Of a DNA stretch of 50,835 bases, positions 18,022-26,140 are shown in pieces; position 1 is the first letter of the stretch, and each line of letters opens with the position of its first letter. Under the pieces are notes generated by a model, which saw nothing but the letters and a program-made list of their open reading frames with translations, was not told the DNA's origin and did not search any database. This stretch comes from an uncultured Prevotella sp. (GTDB lineage: Bacteria; Bacteroidota; Bacteroidia; Bacteroidales; Bacteroidaceae). The stretch is taken from NCBI GenBank assembly GCA_905236165.1, contig CAJOOC010000125.1:1-50835 (forward strand), written 5' to 3'. The position numbers and the translations under genes are program-made.

Positions 18022-18689
18022 CTGCAATAGAAGTCCAGCACCTTTCTCTCGCCCAGGAAGCCCTCTATGTGGTCATCGGGACTCACGGGGCCCACTCCAA
18101 CGGGGGTGCCGGTATATATCAGGTCGCCAGTCTTGAGGGTGAAGTAGCGCGAGATGTAGCTTATCAGCCCGTCGATGCCTGTCAGCATGTCAACGGTACA
18201 CCCTTCCTGCACCTTCTGGCCGTTTAGGAGCATGGAAAAACGCACGGCGGGGCGTTCCTTGCCCTTCAGCTGAGGTTCGGTGAGCAGCTTCTCTTTCTTC
18301 ACCCACTCCCCTATCACGGCCGCGCCGTCGAAGCCTTTGGCTATCTCCCAGGGCTGTCCCTCTTCGCGCAGAGCCTTCTGCATGTCGCGTGCCGTGAAGT
18401 CTATCCCCACGGTGAAGGCATCATAGTAGCGGTGTGCAAACTGCTCCGGGATGCTCTTGCCCAGTCGGCAGATACGCACTACCACCTCCGTCTCATAGTC
18501 TATGCGACCCATGAAATCGGGCACAAAGAAGGGTTTTCCGTCCTTCAGCAATGAGGAGTCGGCCTTGGTGAATATCACGGGATTGCGCTCCCTATCGTCG
18601 TCGCTCCGGCCAACGCCCTGTTGTAATAACGCAGTTTTTATCTCTTTATTGTGTTGGGCATAGTTCATGCCCACGGCAAATATCTTCAT
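18018..18689 (-). CDS. Fumarylacetoacetate hydrolase family protein
   Basis: 223 aa from ATG at 18689; a GTG six codons upstream is less likely because homologues begin at MKIFAVGMNYAQHN. Family features are IFTKADSSLL, the metal-binding DYETEVVVRI (two Glu), TVGIDFTARDMQ (Asp), AKGFDGAAVIGEW, and IYTGTPVGVGPV. Members hydrolyse or decarboxylate beta-keto acids using a divalent metal (for example oxaloacetate or acylpyruvates); the substrate is unknown. The stop overlaps the porU ATG, so the two are probably translated together despite no obvious functional link. It is 81 bases downstream of tsf. Confidence 0.85.
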   Translation of the reverse strand: MKIFAVGMNYAQHNKEIKTALLQQGVGRSDDDRERNPVIFTKADSSLLKDGKPFFVPDFMGRIDYETEVVVRICRLGKSIPEQFAHRYYDAFTVGIDFTARDMQKALREEGQPWEIAKGFDGAAVIGEWVKKEKLLTEPQLKGKERPAVRFSMLLNGQKVQEGCTVDMLTGIDGLISYISRYFTLKTGDLIYTGTPVGVGPVSPDDHIEGFLGERKVLDFYCR

Positions 18690-18770
18690 AATGTTCTGAT
18701 ATAACACATAGCGCCAGCGCCTTTTGAGGGCACTGACGCTAATGATATGGTCATATTGTTGTCTCAGAAA

Positions 18771-19763
18771 TTAGTCTGCCTGGAGGCTGAAACGCTTGAA
18801 GTCAACTACGGTGAGCTCCTTGTCGGCGCTCTTGAGGTAGTCGGCAACAGTCATCTTAGAGTCCTGGATGAACTCCTGGTTGAGCAGACAAGAGTCCTTG
18901 TAGAACTTGTTCACACGACCCTTGGCGATGTTCTCAATCATCTTCATGTTGAGAGAAGCTGCCTTCTCTGCTGATACAGTAGCGATGATCTCCTTTGCCT
19001 TGGCAACGTCCTCAGCTGTAATCCAGCCCTTTGTCATGTTAGACTCCATGTGGTCCTCAGAGTCAACGTGTGCCGGGTTGATGCCGGCCTTCTTCAGGGC
19101 GTTCTCCACAGCCTTCTGAACCTGCTCCTGCTTTGACTTCTCAATAGCAACATTGTACTCCTCCTCAACGATCTTTGGATCAACAGACTCCGGGTTGAGG
19201 GCTACTGGCTTCATGGCTGCTACCTGCATAGCGATAGCGTGAGCCTGCTCCTCAGCTGGCTTGTTGGTCTGAACCATTGTGCAGAGCACGTTCTTGCTCA
19301 TGTGGTTGTAGACAGAGACATTCTCACCCTCGATGAAGAGGTATCCGTCAAGCTCCATCTTCTCGCCTGTAACGCCAGAGCGCTCTGTTACGGCAGCGCT
19401 AACTACCTGGCCGTCAGCCAGAGTGAGGTTAGCAACCTCGTCGAGAGTCTTAGCCTTAGCAGCTACTGCTGCGTCGAGGATTTCCTGTGTCAGCTTGATA
19501 TAGTCGGCTCCGTTAGCAACGAAGTCGGTCTCACACTTCAGGGCAATCATAGCGCTGAAGCCGTTCTCACTCTTTACGAGCACACATCCGTTAGATGTCT
19601 CGCGGTCGCTGCGCTTTGCAGCTATAGCCTGTCCACGCTCACGGAGGATCTCCTTTGCGCGATCCATATCACCGTCAGCCTCGGTCAGGGCCTTCTTTAC
19701 GTCAGCAAGACCTGCGCCAGTCATAGCACGCAAAGTCTTGATGCTTTCCATTGTTATTGCCAT
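18771..19763 (-). CDS. tsf: Elongation factor Ts
   Basis: 330 aa, normal for Bacteroidales EF-Ts. It exchanges GDP on EF-Tu during translation. The N-terminal UBA-like part ITMESIKTLRAMTGAGLADVKKALTEADGD and the TDFVA-containing core (ALKCETDFVANGADY) are diagnostic. It follows rpsB after a 41-base spacer made of repeated AAATTAACTAATTAAC words, an AT-rich leader also seen at other genes here. The rpsB-tsf order is nearly universal in bacteria. Confidence 0.96.
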   Translation of the reverse strand: MAITMESIKTLRAMTGAGLADVKKALTEADGDMDRAKEILRERGQAIAAKRSDRETSNGCVLVKSENGFSAMIALKCETDFVANGADYIKLTQEILDAAVAAKAKTLDEVANLTLADGQVVSAAVTERSGVTGEKMELDGYLFIEGENVSVYNHMSKNVLCTMVQTNKPAEEQAHAIAMQVAAMKPVALNPESVDPKIVEEEYNVAIEKSKQEQVQKAVENALKKAGINPAHVDSEDHMESNMTKGWITAEDVAKAKEIIATVSAEKAASLNMKMIENIAKGRVNKFYKDSCLLNQEFIQDSKMTVADYLKSADKELTVVDFKRFSLQAD

Positions 19764-19808
19764 ATTTTCAAATTAACAAATTAACTAATTAACTAATTAA
19801 CTAATTAA
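19764..19808 (-). repeat. AT-rich AATTAACTAATTAAC tandem leader between rpsB and tsf
   Basis: Tandem words of 8 bases (AATTAACT) fill the spacer and touch both the tsf start and the rpsB stop. The same type of word precedes seven or so other genes in the window. Confidence 0.75.
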
Positions 19809-20587
19809 GCCTCAGCCTCTTGCTCTGCCTCAGCAGCATTCTCGGCGTTCTTTGGCTTGTCTTCCTGCTGAGCAGCAGCCTTCTCGTCGGCCTTCTCTAC
19901 CTTGCGCTCCTGCATGCCTTCGTTGATGGCAGCGCAGCAAGCGTTGAGGATTACCTCGATAGAGTCCTTAGCGTCGTCGTTGGCGGGGATAGCGAAATCC
20001 ACCTCGTTAGGATTAGCGTTGGTGTCAACAATACCGAACACAGGAATACCCAGGCGGTGAGCCTCCTTAACGGCGATGTGCTCCTTCTCTATATCAATAA
20101 CGAAGAGAGCAGAAGGCAGACGTGTCATGTCGGCGATAGAACCGAGGTTCTTCTCCAGCTTTGCACGCTGACGAGAGATCTGCAGCAGCTCGCGCTTTGA
20201 GAGGTTGCCGAAAGTACCGTCGGCAGTCAGCTTGTCGATGTTGGCCATCTTCTTCACAGCCTTGCGGATAGTGGTGAAGTTGGTGAGCATACCACCGGCC
20301 CAGCGCTCGTTGATGTAAGGCATGCCGATGCTCTGTGCCTTCTCGGCTACGATGTCCTTTGCCTGCTTCTTGGTAGCTACAAACAGCACCTTCTTGCCCT
20401 GCTTTGCTATGTTCTTCAGTGCCTCGGCAGCCTCGTCAATCTTTATAACGGTCTTGTTGAGGTCGATGATGTGAATGCCATTGCGCTCCATGAAGATGTA
20501 AGGAGCCATAGCGGGGTTCCACTTACGCTTCAGATGTCCGAAGTGGCAACCTGCCTGAAGCAACTGATCAAAATTTGTTCTTGACAT
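19805..20587 (-). CDS. rpsB: 30S ribosomal protein S2
   Basis: 260 aa. N-terminal LQAGCHFGHLKRKWNPAMAPYIFMERNGIHIIDL, then TKKQAKDIV, ERWAGGMLTNFTTIRKAV and GIPVFGIVDTNANPNEVDFAIPANDDA are S2 signatures. The acidic Ala/Glu-rich C-terminal tail is typical of Bacteroidales S2. It is preceded by a 134-base gap after rpsI (20588-20721) that may hold its own leader. Confidence 0.96.
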   Translation of the reverse strand: MSRTNFDQLLQAGCHFGHLKRKWNPAMAPYIFMERNGIHIIDLNKTVIKIDEAAEALKNIAKQGKKVLFVATKKQAKDIVAEKAQSIGMPYINERWAGGMLTNFTTIRKAVKKMANIDKLTADGTFGNLSKRELLQISRQRAKLEKNLGSIADMTRLPSALFVIDIEKEHIAVKEAHRLGIPVFGIVDTNANPNEVDFAIPANDDAKDSIEVILNACCAAINEGMQERKVEKADEKAAAQQEDKPKNAENAAEAEQEAEA

Positions 20588-20721
20588 TGTCTTGTTTTGT
20601 TTTTTGGGTTGTTTACTTTCTTTTTAATTCTTTTCTATCGCAAAGAACCAGCCTGCGAGTAGCCTGCACAGGGCAGAGTCTCGCCGGCTTAGATACTAAA
20701 CGAATAAGCCTGTCTCTCAGA
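20588..20721 (-). promoter_or_regulatory. rpsI-rpsB intergenic region, possible S2 leader
   Basis: Longer than other gaps in this ribosomal cluster. On the plus strand AGCCTGC is repeated (20651-20672) in a GC-rich patch inside AT-rich sequence, suggesting RNA structure ahead of rpsB. No recognised leader motif and no confident promoter box were found. Confidence 0.25.
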
Positions 20722-21108
20722 TTAACGCTTAGAGAACTGGAAGCGGCGACGTGCCTTTGGACGGCCTGGCTTCTTACGCTCTACCTCACGTGCATCACGT
20801 GTCAGGAAGCCGTGATCCTTCAGGTTCTTCTTGTCCTCAGCGTCTACCTTCACAAGAGCGCGGGCAATGGCGAGGCGCAGAGCCTGTGACTGACCGGTGA
20901 AACCACCGCCGTCGAGGTTAGCCTTGATGTCATACTTCTCAGTAGCATCAAGCAGCTCCAGAGGCTGCTTTACAACATACTGGAGGATTGCTGAAGGGAA
21001 ATACTCTTTCAGTTCTACCTTATTAATAATTATCTTGCCGGTGCCCTCTGTCAGATATACACGTGCTATGGCACTCTTGCGGCGACCGATTGCGTTTATT
21101 ACTTCCAT
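20722..21108 (-). CDS. rpsI: 30S ribosomal protein S9
   Basis: 128 aa. N-terminal GRRKSAIARVYLTEGTGKI, central DIKANLDGGGFTGQSQALRLAIARAL, and the conserved C-terminal tail ending in RRRFQFSKR, which reaches the ribosomal P site. It is downstream of rplM, the standard L13-S9 pair. Confidence 0.97.
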   Translation of the reverse strand: MEVINAIGRRKSAIARVYLTEGTGKIIINKVELKEYFPSAILQYVVKQPLELLDATEKYDIKANLDGGGFTGQSQALRLAIARALVKVDAEDKKNLKDHGFLTRDAREVERKKPGRPKARRRFQFSKR

Positions 21109-21152
21109 CGTAATAATTGTGAATTTCTAAATTTGTGAAATTGTGATTAATC

Positions 21153-21614
21153 TTACTTGTAACCGTTGATGTCAATGGCCTTTGGCTGCTGTGCCTCCTG
21201 CTTGTGCTCCGCACCCTCATAGATGTAGAGGTTAGACAGCAGTGAGCGTCCCAGAGGACCCTTTGGCAGCATGCCCTTAACAGCGTGACGCAGCATCTTG
21301 TCAATACCGCCCTGCTTAGTGCGAAGCTCGGCAGGAGTATTGAAACGCTGACCGCCAGGATAGCCTGTATAACGTGTGTATACCTTATCAGTCTCTTTCT
21401 TACCAGTGAATACAACCTTCTCGGCATTGACGATGATCACATTGTCACCACAATCAACATGTGGGGTAAAGCTTGGCTTATACTTGCCACGCAGCAACTT
21501 TGCCACCTTTGAAGCGAGTCGGCCTACCACCTGATCAGTAGCGTCCACTACAACCCACTCCTTCTTTGCAGTCTCCTTGTTGACGGAGATTGTCTTGTAA
21601 CTTAAAGTGTTCAT
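21153..21614 (-). CDS. rplM: 50S ribosomal protein L13
   Basis: 153 aa. The N-terminal half carries DATDQVVGRLASKVAKLLRGKYKPSFTPHVDCGD, then VFTGKKETDKVYTRYTGYPGG and KGMLPKGPLGR, the L13 signatures. First gene of the L13-S9-S2-EF-Ts cluster, preceded by a long untranslated leader of roughly 300 bases. Confidence 0.97.
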   Translation of the reverse strand: MNTLSYKTISVNKETAKKEWVVVDATDQVVGRLASKVAKLLRGKYKPSFTPHVDCGDNVIIVNAEKVVFTGKKETDKVYTRYTGYPGGQRFNTPAELRTKQGGIDKMLRHAVKGMLPKGPLGRSLLSNLYIYEGAEHKQEAQQPKAIDINGYK

Positions 21615-21927
21615 TCTTTCAGTTAATGCTTAAAAATGTAAGACCCGCCGCAGCTGCCTGCCATTCACGGCTAATACACTGCCGGCGAATACGTTAGATA
21701 AATTAAAAATGTAATAAATGCCTGAGGCGGATTCACTAACCATCGGCGCGGCCAAACGCACGACTATTAACACCGCTACTCAAAGAGAGGGGGCTCTAAG
21801 ACTTCCCCCAAGGCGGGCTCTAACTGCCCTTTCTTCTTAAGGACTCGGGTGTCCTGTCAGAGACCTTTCACGGCCTCCCGCACCATGAGCGGAACATGCT
21901 CCTACTCAAAATGCGGCTGCAAAGGTA
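21615..21927 (-). promoter_or_regulatory. Long 5' leader of rplM with promoter at its far end
   Basis: Minus-strand TACCTTTG (21927-21920) fits a -7 box, giving a leader of about 300 bases with no credible gene. It contains a direct repeat of TTAGAGCCC on the minus strand (21823-21815 and 21799-21791), an AGGAC/GTCCT hairpin (21840-21855) and further GC-rich patches. This fits an autoregulatory ribosomal-protein leader; I recall L13 leaders being reported for Bacteroidia but cannot check the match. Positions 21928-22026 hold nothing else that I can identify. Confidence 0.45.
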
Positions 21928-22026
21928 CAAAAAATTCTCCACCTACGCGCGATGCAAACCACCCATGCACCATTCTTTTACGTTTTTTTAACAGTAAATA
22001 TGCGTTATTGCCCCAGTATTTACGCG

Positions 22027-24000
22027 TTATCTCTCCTTCAAAGACAGCTTTGCCACCGCTTCTTTAAGGTCTTCGCCAGCCAACCCGGAGCTTATGATGC
22101 GGCCCTTGGGGTCGAAGATGATGGTCTCGGGGAGCGCCCTGATGCCATAGGCCTTCACCAATGGGTCGTCCCAGCGGCTCTCTTCATCGGTAGAGATGAT
22201 GGCCACCTGCTCGTAAGACAGGCCGCGCTTCTTCACGTAGCGCGCCCACGTGTCCTTTTTACAATCGAGCGACACGCCCAGGATGCGTATGTTTTTGCCC
22301 TTATACTCCTTGAGCAGGTATTTCATAACCTTACACCCGCTATGGGCGGTCCAGTTGCGTTCCTCCCAGAACTGCATCACCACATAGTCGCCCTTGCCGA
22401 TGTATTCGCTCAGCCGATGCGCCACACCTGCGGTATCGACACATGCGGCATCGGTGAACTTCTTGCCAGGCAGGCGTTTAGCCAAGCCCTCATGATATTT
22501 CCACACGGGCTGCATGGCCACATGATCGGAGTAAGGGCGCCCATGCCGCATATAGCGCGACAATTCCTTATGGGTCATCACGGTATGGTTCTCGGCCAGC
22601 AGCCACGCAGGTATCATATTGCCGAGGTTCTCGTCCGTCATCTGCATCTGCAACCTGTGCGCCTCTTGCAGCCACGCCTTGTAGCCATCCCTGTCCATCA
22701 CGATATATCCACCTTCATTATCGCGAATGCATGACTTGCGTAAATCGGCCTCAATGGCCTTCAGCCGCCTCTGCACCTCGGCGAAGCGTTCGTTAAGGGG
22801 CGACCCCTTCACGGTCATCTCCGCCATATTGACCTCTGTAGGAATGGTGTCGGCAAAGAGCAGCAGCTTGTGTTCCTTCTGGTCGCTGAGCTCTAAGAGC
22901 TGGCTTTGCGGCAGGCTTTCCATGAATGTGAACGTTCCCCTGTCGGGCAGCACCTTATATGGCTGCAAGGATGGCCACACGGGCTGCACCTGCACCTGTC
23001 CTTCTGCCCTACCCGTCACCTTCACCGTCACTCGTTTTGCGTTCTCGCCGCCAAGGTCGTATTCCAGCTGCAGCATGCGTTCCTGCTCCGGATCTACAAA
23101 CGTACCATGATTGGTCATATTACCCTGCATGAACTTACCTGTGGGCATGGAGCGCACACGCCTGAACAGATTACCCCTGATAGTGTCGTAGATGCGTCTT
23201 TCCTCTGCAGGTCTGCCATCGGCCAGCATCTCCAGCATTTTATACAGTTCCCCATACTGCTGCTCTGTCAGCATACCCTCATAGTCTTTGAACAGCTTCT
23301 TAGCTATATAAATCCGCAGGTCGCCACTCATGCTACCACCATTGCCCGTCTGCTCGTTAAGGCTCTTCAGCTGTGCCATCAGCGTCTCATACTTCAGCTG
23401 GTCATCTTTGCTGATAGGCGCAAAGCCGGAGAGCTGCTGCCACTGGCGGTCCTCATAATGCGCCTCTATCTTCCAGATGCCGTCCTTGAAGATGAACAGC
23501 TCGCCCTCAAGTGTCTGCCACTGCTTTCCGCTGCTGTCTGTGAAGGGTTCCACATTCCATTTCAGGCCATAGTATGTCTGGCTGAGCGAGTCGCCGATGG
23601 CCACCACCCTTACGTTGTCATCCTCCTCTACGCGATAACGCCCGTAGATGCCGCCGTAGAAGTTGTCCTTTCTGTGGAACTGCAGCTCCCACTGCTTATG
23701 CGACACCTTCCCGGCATCACACATATAGCCGTACCAGCTGTGGCTCATGTTGCGTCCAAAAGCATCTTTCAGTTCCATGAACGCCTGCGGTTCAACGAGG
23801 GTGTCGCCCTCAACGTTGTATTTGAAGTACCATTGGTCCTGAGCGTGACTCCAATGGGTGTCCTTCGTCAGCAACTGGCCTGAGCCGAGAAACGTCTCTA
23901 TGGCGGCATTCATGGCCGATATTCCGTCGTTCGACTGAGCCTGCAAGCCGAGGCTCAGCACTAATGCTGCTATCAGCAGGGATATTCTGTTCTTTTTCAT
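22027..24000 (-). CDS. Exported protein with degenerate TlpA-like thioredoxin domain
   Basis: 657 aa with a signal peptide ending near QAQ (residue 22). Residues about 25-200 form a Trp/Tyr-rich domain I do not recognise, and about 200-500 are mixed, partly helical. Residues about 515-655 are a TlpA/AhpC-like thioredoxin fold: YVVMQFWEERNW, IRILGVSLDC, then the cis-proline motif IRALPETIIFDPKGRI (Pro624). The redox motif is altered: the place of WCxxC reads AHSGC, so only the second Cys (Cys556) remains. A disulfide reductase role is therefore doubtful. It follows the putative anti-sigma gene by 51 bases, so sigma, anti-sigma and this gene are a likely operon. Confidence 0.7.
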   Translation of the reverse strand: MKKNRISLLIAALVLSLGLQAQSNDGISAMNAAIETFLGSGQLLTKDTHWSHAQDQWYFKYNVEGDTLVEPQAFMELKDAFGRNMSHSWYGYMCDAGKVSHKQWELQFHRKDNFYGGIYGRYRVEEDDNVRVVAIGDSLSQTYYGLKWNVEPFTDSSGKQWQTLEGELFIFKDGIWKIEAHYEDRQWQQLSGFAPISKDDQLKYETLMAQLKSLNEQTGNGGSMSGDLRIYIAKKLFKDYEGMLTEQQYGELYKMLEMLADGRPAEERRIYDTIRGNLFRRVRSMPTGKFMQGNMTNHGTFVDPEQERMLQLEYDLGGENAKRVTVKVTGRAEGQVQVQPVWPSLQPYKVLPDRGTFTFMESLPQSQLLELSDQKEHKLLLFADTIPTEVNMAEMTVKGSPLNERFAEVQRRLKAIEADLRKSCIRDNEGGYIVMDRDGYKAWLQEAHRLQMQMTDENLGNMIPAWLLAENHTVMTHKELSRYMRHGRPYSDHVAMQPVWKYHEGLAKRLPGKKFTDAACVDTAGVAHRLSEYIGKGDYVVMQFWEERNWTAHSGCKVMKYLLKEYKGKNIRILGVSLDCKKDTWARYVKKRGLSYEQVAIISTDEESRWDDPLVKAYGIRALPETIIFDPKGRIISSGLAGEDLKEAVAKLSLKER

Positions 24001-24051
24001 TACTGTTATAGTTGTTAGGGTTTCAAGTTTCTGAAGTAGGGTGATTATGGT

Positions 24052-24765
24052 CTACAATTCTTTCACGCATACTGCAGAGTGGGCATCTTTGCCTGTCTCG
24101 CTGATGAAATCATCCACCAGGCGCTTAAGCTGCGGGTTGCTATCGATGACCCGCGAGAGATGACTCATGTAGCATTCTTCGCTTATTCTCTGCATCTCAC
24201 TCTCTATCCTTGCGGCCATTATCGCCATGCTGTCGGCATTGGCCGCAGTAGGCTTTGCTGTCATCCGGGTAGTTTCTGCCGTCATCGCTGTGGGCTGATC
24301 CGCAGGCTGGACAGCTGACAAAGCAGATGGCTGAACAGCTGACTGGTGTTCCGCAGATGAAGCCTTAGGCTGGACAGCAGGCTGAGCCGCAAGATGGTGT
24401 TCCTCCTTAGCTACAGCATCAGGCTTCTGCAGCGCCTCGGCAATCTTAGCGGTTTCTATCGCTGCAACATTTCTTGCTGAAGGCACCTCATGACGTACAG
24501 GCATCCGTTCCTCTGCAAAGTGCCCGTCTTCGGTCTCACCTACGAAGTAAAGCACCACCAGCAGGGCGATACATGCTGCTGCCGACAATGCCGAAGCGAC
24601 ATAGAGCCACACACGCCTTCGCTGCCTGCCGTCTGTGGGTGAGGGAGTATCATGGTGGCGGTCAGGCAGACTGTCCATGATGCTGTCCGTGAACTCTTCG
24701 GGGGTCACGATACCAGGCAGCGGCTGCTGCTGAAGTCTTTCAAGTATGTCGTCTGTCCTATTCAT
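24052..24765 (-). CDS. Putative anti-sigma factor, single-pass membrane protein
   Basis: 237 aa, not assigned to a named family. The N-terminal about 50 residues are cytoplasmic and charged (MNRTDDILERLQ, EEFTDSIMDSLPD). One TM helix follows at about 52-73 (VWLYVASALSAAACIALLVVLYF), then a low-complexity extracytoplasmic part rich in Ala, Gln, Pro and Ser (AVQP repeats), and a final helical segment. The gene overlaps the end of the ECF sigma gene by 8 bases, the usual position for its anti-sigma factor. The role rests on context and topology, not on a visible zinc or anti-sigma motif. Confidence 0.6.
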   Translation of the reverse strand: MNRTDDILERLQQQPLPGIVTPEEFTDSIMDSLPDRHHDTPSPTDGRQRRRVWLYVASALSAAACIALLVVLYFVGETEDGHFAEERMPVRHEVPSARNVAAIETAKIAEALQKPDAVAKEEHHLAAQPAVQPKASSAEHQSAVQPSALSAVQPADQPTAMTAETTRMTAKPTAANADSMAIMAARIESEMQRISEECYMSHLSRVIDSNPQLKRLVDDFISETGKDAHSAVCVKEL

Positions 24766-25309
24766 ATCCTAATTCTGTTAACCGTTTACGTATCTTTTGC
24801 CGGGCCGCATGCAGGTTGCTCTTCACCTTTCCCACGTCAATACCGGAAATCCGTTCCACCTCGGCCATTGAGAGGCCCTCCAACTGGCAGAGCGTAAAGA
24901 CCAGCCGTTGCTTCTCGCTGAGTTCTGCAGCCAGCATCCTTACTATCGATGTCCACTCCGAATTCTCCAAGGTACGCTCTGTATCGGCATCGTCGGCAAA
25001 ACGCCTCAACACCGTCTCATCCTGCGGCATAGGCTTGATGTGCATACGTCGCAGGCGGTCTAAGCACAAACGCGTAGCGATGGTATAAAGCCATGTGGCA
25101 AAGGGGCGTTGAAAATCATAGCCTTCCAAGTTCTGCCAGACGCGGATGAACGTGTCTTGCACCACATCCTTAGCCTCCTCCTCATCGGCCAGCATCTTCA
25201 GGGCAAGGGAGAATACCATGCGCTGATACGTCTGTACCACCCATCGGAACGAAGCCTTGTCACCATCCCGGCATTTCTTGAGTATCGTATGTTCAGTATC
25301 TTTTCCCAT
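24758..25309 (-). CDS. ECF-family RNA polymerase sigma factor
   Basis: 183 aa. Region 2 is seen in AFRWVVQTYQRMVFSLALKMLADEEEAKDVVQDTFIRVWQNLEGYDFQRPFATWLYTIATRLCLDRLRR-type sequence (about residues 18-92). Region 4 is in ELSEKQRLVFTLCQLEGLSMAEVERISGIDVGKVKSNLHAARQKIRKRL (about 128-180), a helix-turn-helix that reads the -35 element. Regions 1.1 and 3 are absent, as in ECF sigmas. It heads the sigma, anti-sigma, degenerate-thioredoxin cluster and is likely autoregulated (see 25323-25350). Confidence 0.92.
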   Translation of the reverse strand: MGKDTEHTILKKCRDGDKASFRWVVQTYQRMVFSLALKMLADEEEAKDVVQDTFIRVWQNLEGYDFQRPFATWLYTIATRLCLDRLRRMHIKPMPQDETVLRRFADDADTERTLENSEWTSIVRMLAAELSEKQRLVFTLCQLEGLSMAEVERISGIDVGKVKSNLHAARQKIRKRLTELGYE

Positions 25310-25322
25310 ACCTTTCTATTTA

Positions 25323-25350
25323 TTATACGAACAAAAACAGGAAAAGTTGG
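25323..25350 (-). promoter_or_regulatory. Putative ECF-type autoregulatory promoter of the sigma operon
   Basis: On the minus strand CCAACTT (25350-25344), then 16 bases after AAC, then CGTATAA (25329-25323). This AAC-N16-CGT pattern is like many ECF promoters, and it would start transcription just before the sigma ATG (25309). No TAnnTTTG box is seen here. Confidence 0.3.
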
Positions 25351-25402
25351 AAAGGACTATTCATTTTTTTCTAAAAAATAATGATGCTTACTGACAACAT
25401 AA

Positions 25403-25434
25403 CTTGCGAATATGGAATAAAAGTAGTATCTTTG
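25403..25434 (+). promoter_or_regulatory. Promoter of rdgB
   Basis: CTTG (25403-25406), 20 bases, then TATCTTTG (25427-25434). Both boxes and the spacing fit the Bacteroidales consensus; the rdgB ATG is 46 bases downstream. Confidence 0.65.
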
Positions 25435-25480
25435 CAGCGATTTTTGAAAGCCTACCTGGCAATAAAGATAGACATAAAAA

Positions 25481-26107
25481 ATGAAAAAACTGGTATTTGC
25501 AACAAACAACGCCCACAAGCTCTCTGAAGTGCGACAGATACTCAGCGGCACCTACGAGGTACTGTCACTTAACGACATCAACTGTCATGAGGAGCTGCCT
25601 GAGACCCACGACACCCTGGAGGAGAATGCTTTGGAGAAGGCACGCTACGTGAAGGAGCACTACGACTATGACTGCTTTGCCGACGACACCGGCCTGGAGG
25701 TGAACAGCCTCGATGGCGCCCCAGGGGTTTATTCTGCCCGATACGCCTCTATGCCCTCCGACTTCAACGCCGATGGCGGCAACCTTTGGGGAGCAGCTGA
25801 CGACCACGACTCCGACGCCAACATGCGCAAGCTGCTACACTCGCTGAGCGACAAGGCAGACCGCAGCGCACAGTTCCGCACAGTCATCGCACTAATAAAA
25901 GACGGTGAGGAGCACCTCTTCGAAGGCATCGTGAAGGGAACCATCACCAGTGAGAAGTCTGGCAAGGAAGGCTTTGGCTACGACCCCATCTTCCAGCCCG
26001 AAGGCCACAGCGTAACCTTTGCAGAGATGTCATCAGAAGAGAAAAACCACATCTCCCACAGAGGCCGAGCCACAGAAAAGCTGGCCGCATTCCTGAAACT
26101 ACCATAG
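25481..26107 (+). CDS. rdgB: Non-canonical purine NTP pyrophosphatase (RdgB/HAM1)
   Basis: 208 aa. It hydrolyses ITP, dITP and XTP to monophosphates, keeping damaged purines out of DNA and RNA. Motifs are [16 protein letters not shown] (N-terminal SxNxxK-type), [37 protein letters not shown], and [18 protein letters not shown]. Length is as expected for the family. It converges with the ABC exporter; the 33-base gap holds no visible terminator. Confidence 0.95.
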   Translation: MKKLVFATNNAHKLSEVRQILSGTYEVLSLNDINCHEELPETHDTLEENALEKARYVKEHYDYDCFADDTGLEVNSLDGAPGVYSARYASMPSDFNADGGNLWGAADDHDSDANMRKLLHSLSDKADRSAQFRTVIALIKDGEEHLFEGIVKGTITSEKSGKEGFGYDPIFQPEGHSVTFAEMSSEEKNHISHRGRATEKLAAFLKLP

Positions 26108-26140
26108 GCAATCCATACCCCGCGTCTTTTTTCCCGTTTG

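Noticed and set aside
21841..21927. tRNA-like fold upstream of rplM
   Set aside because: No cloverleaf, anticodon arm or CCA-adjacent acceptor stem could be drawn; it is better read as leader RNA.
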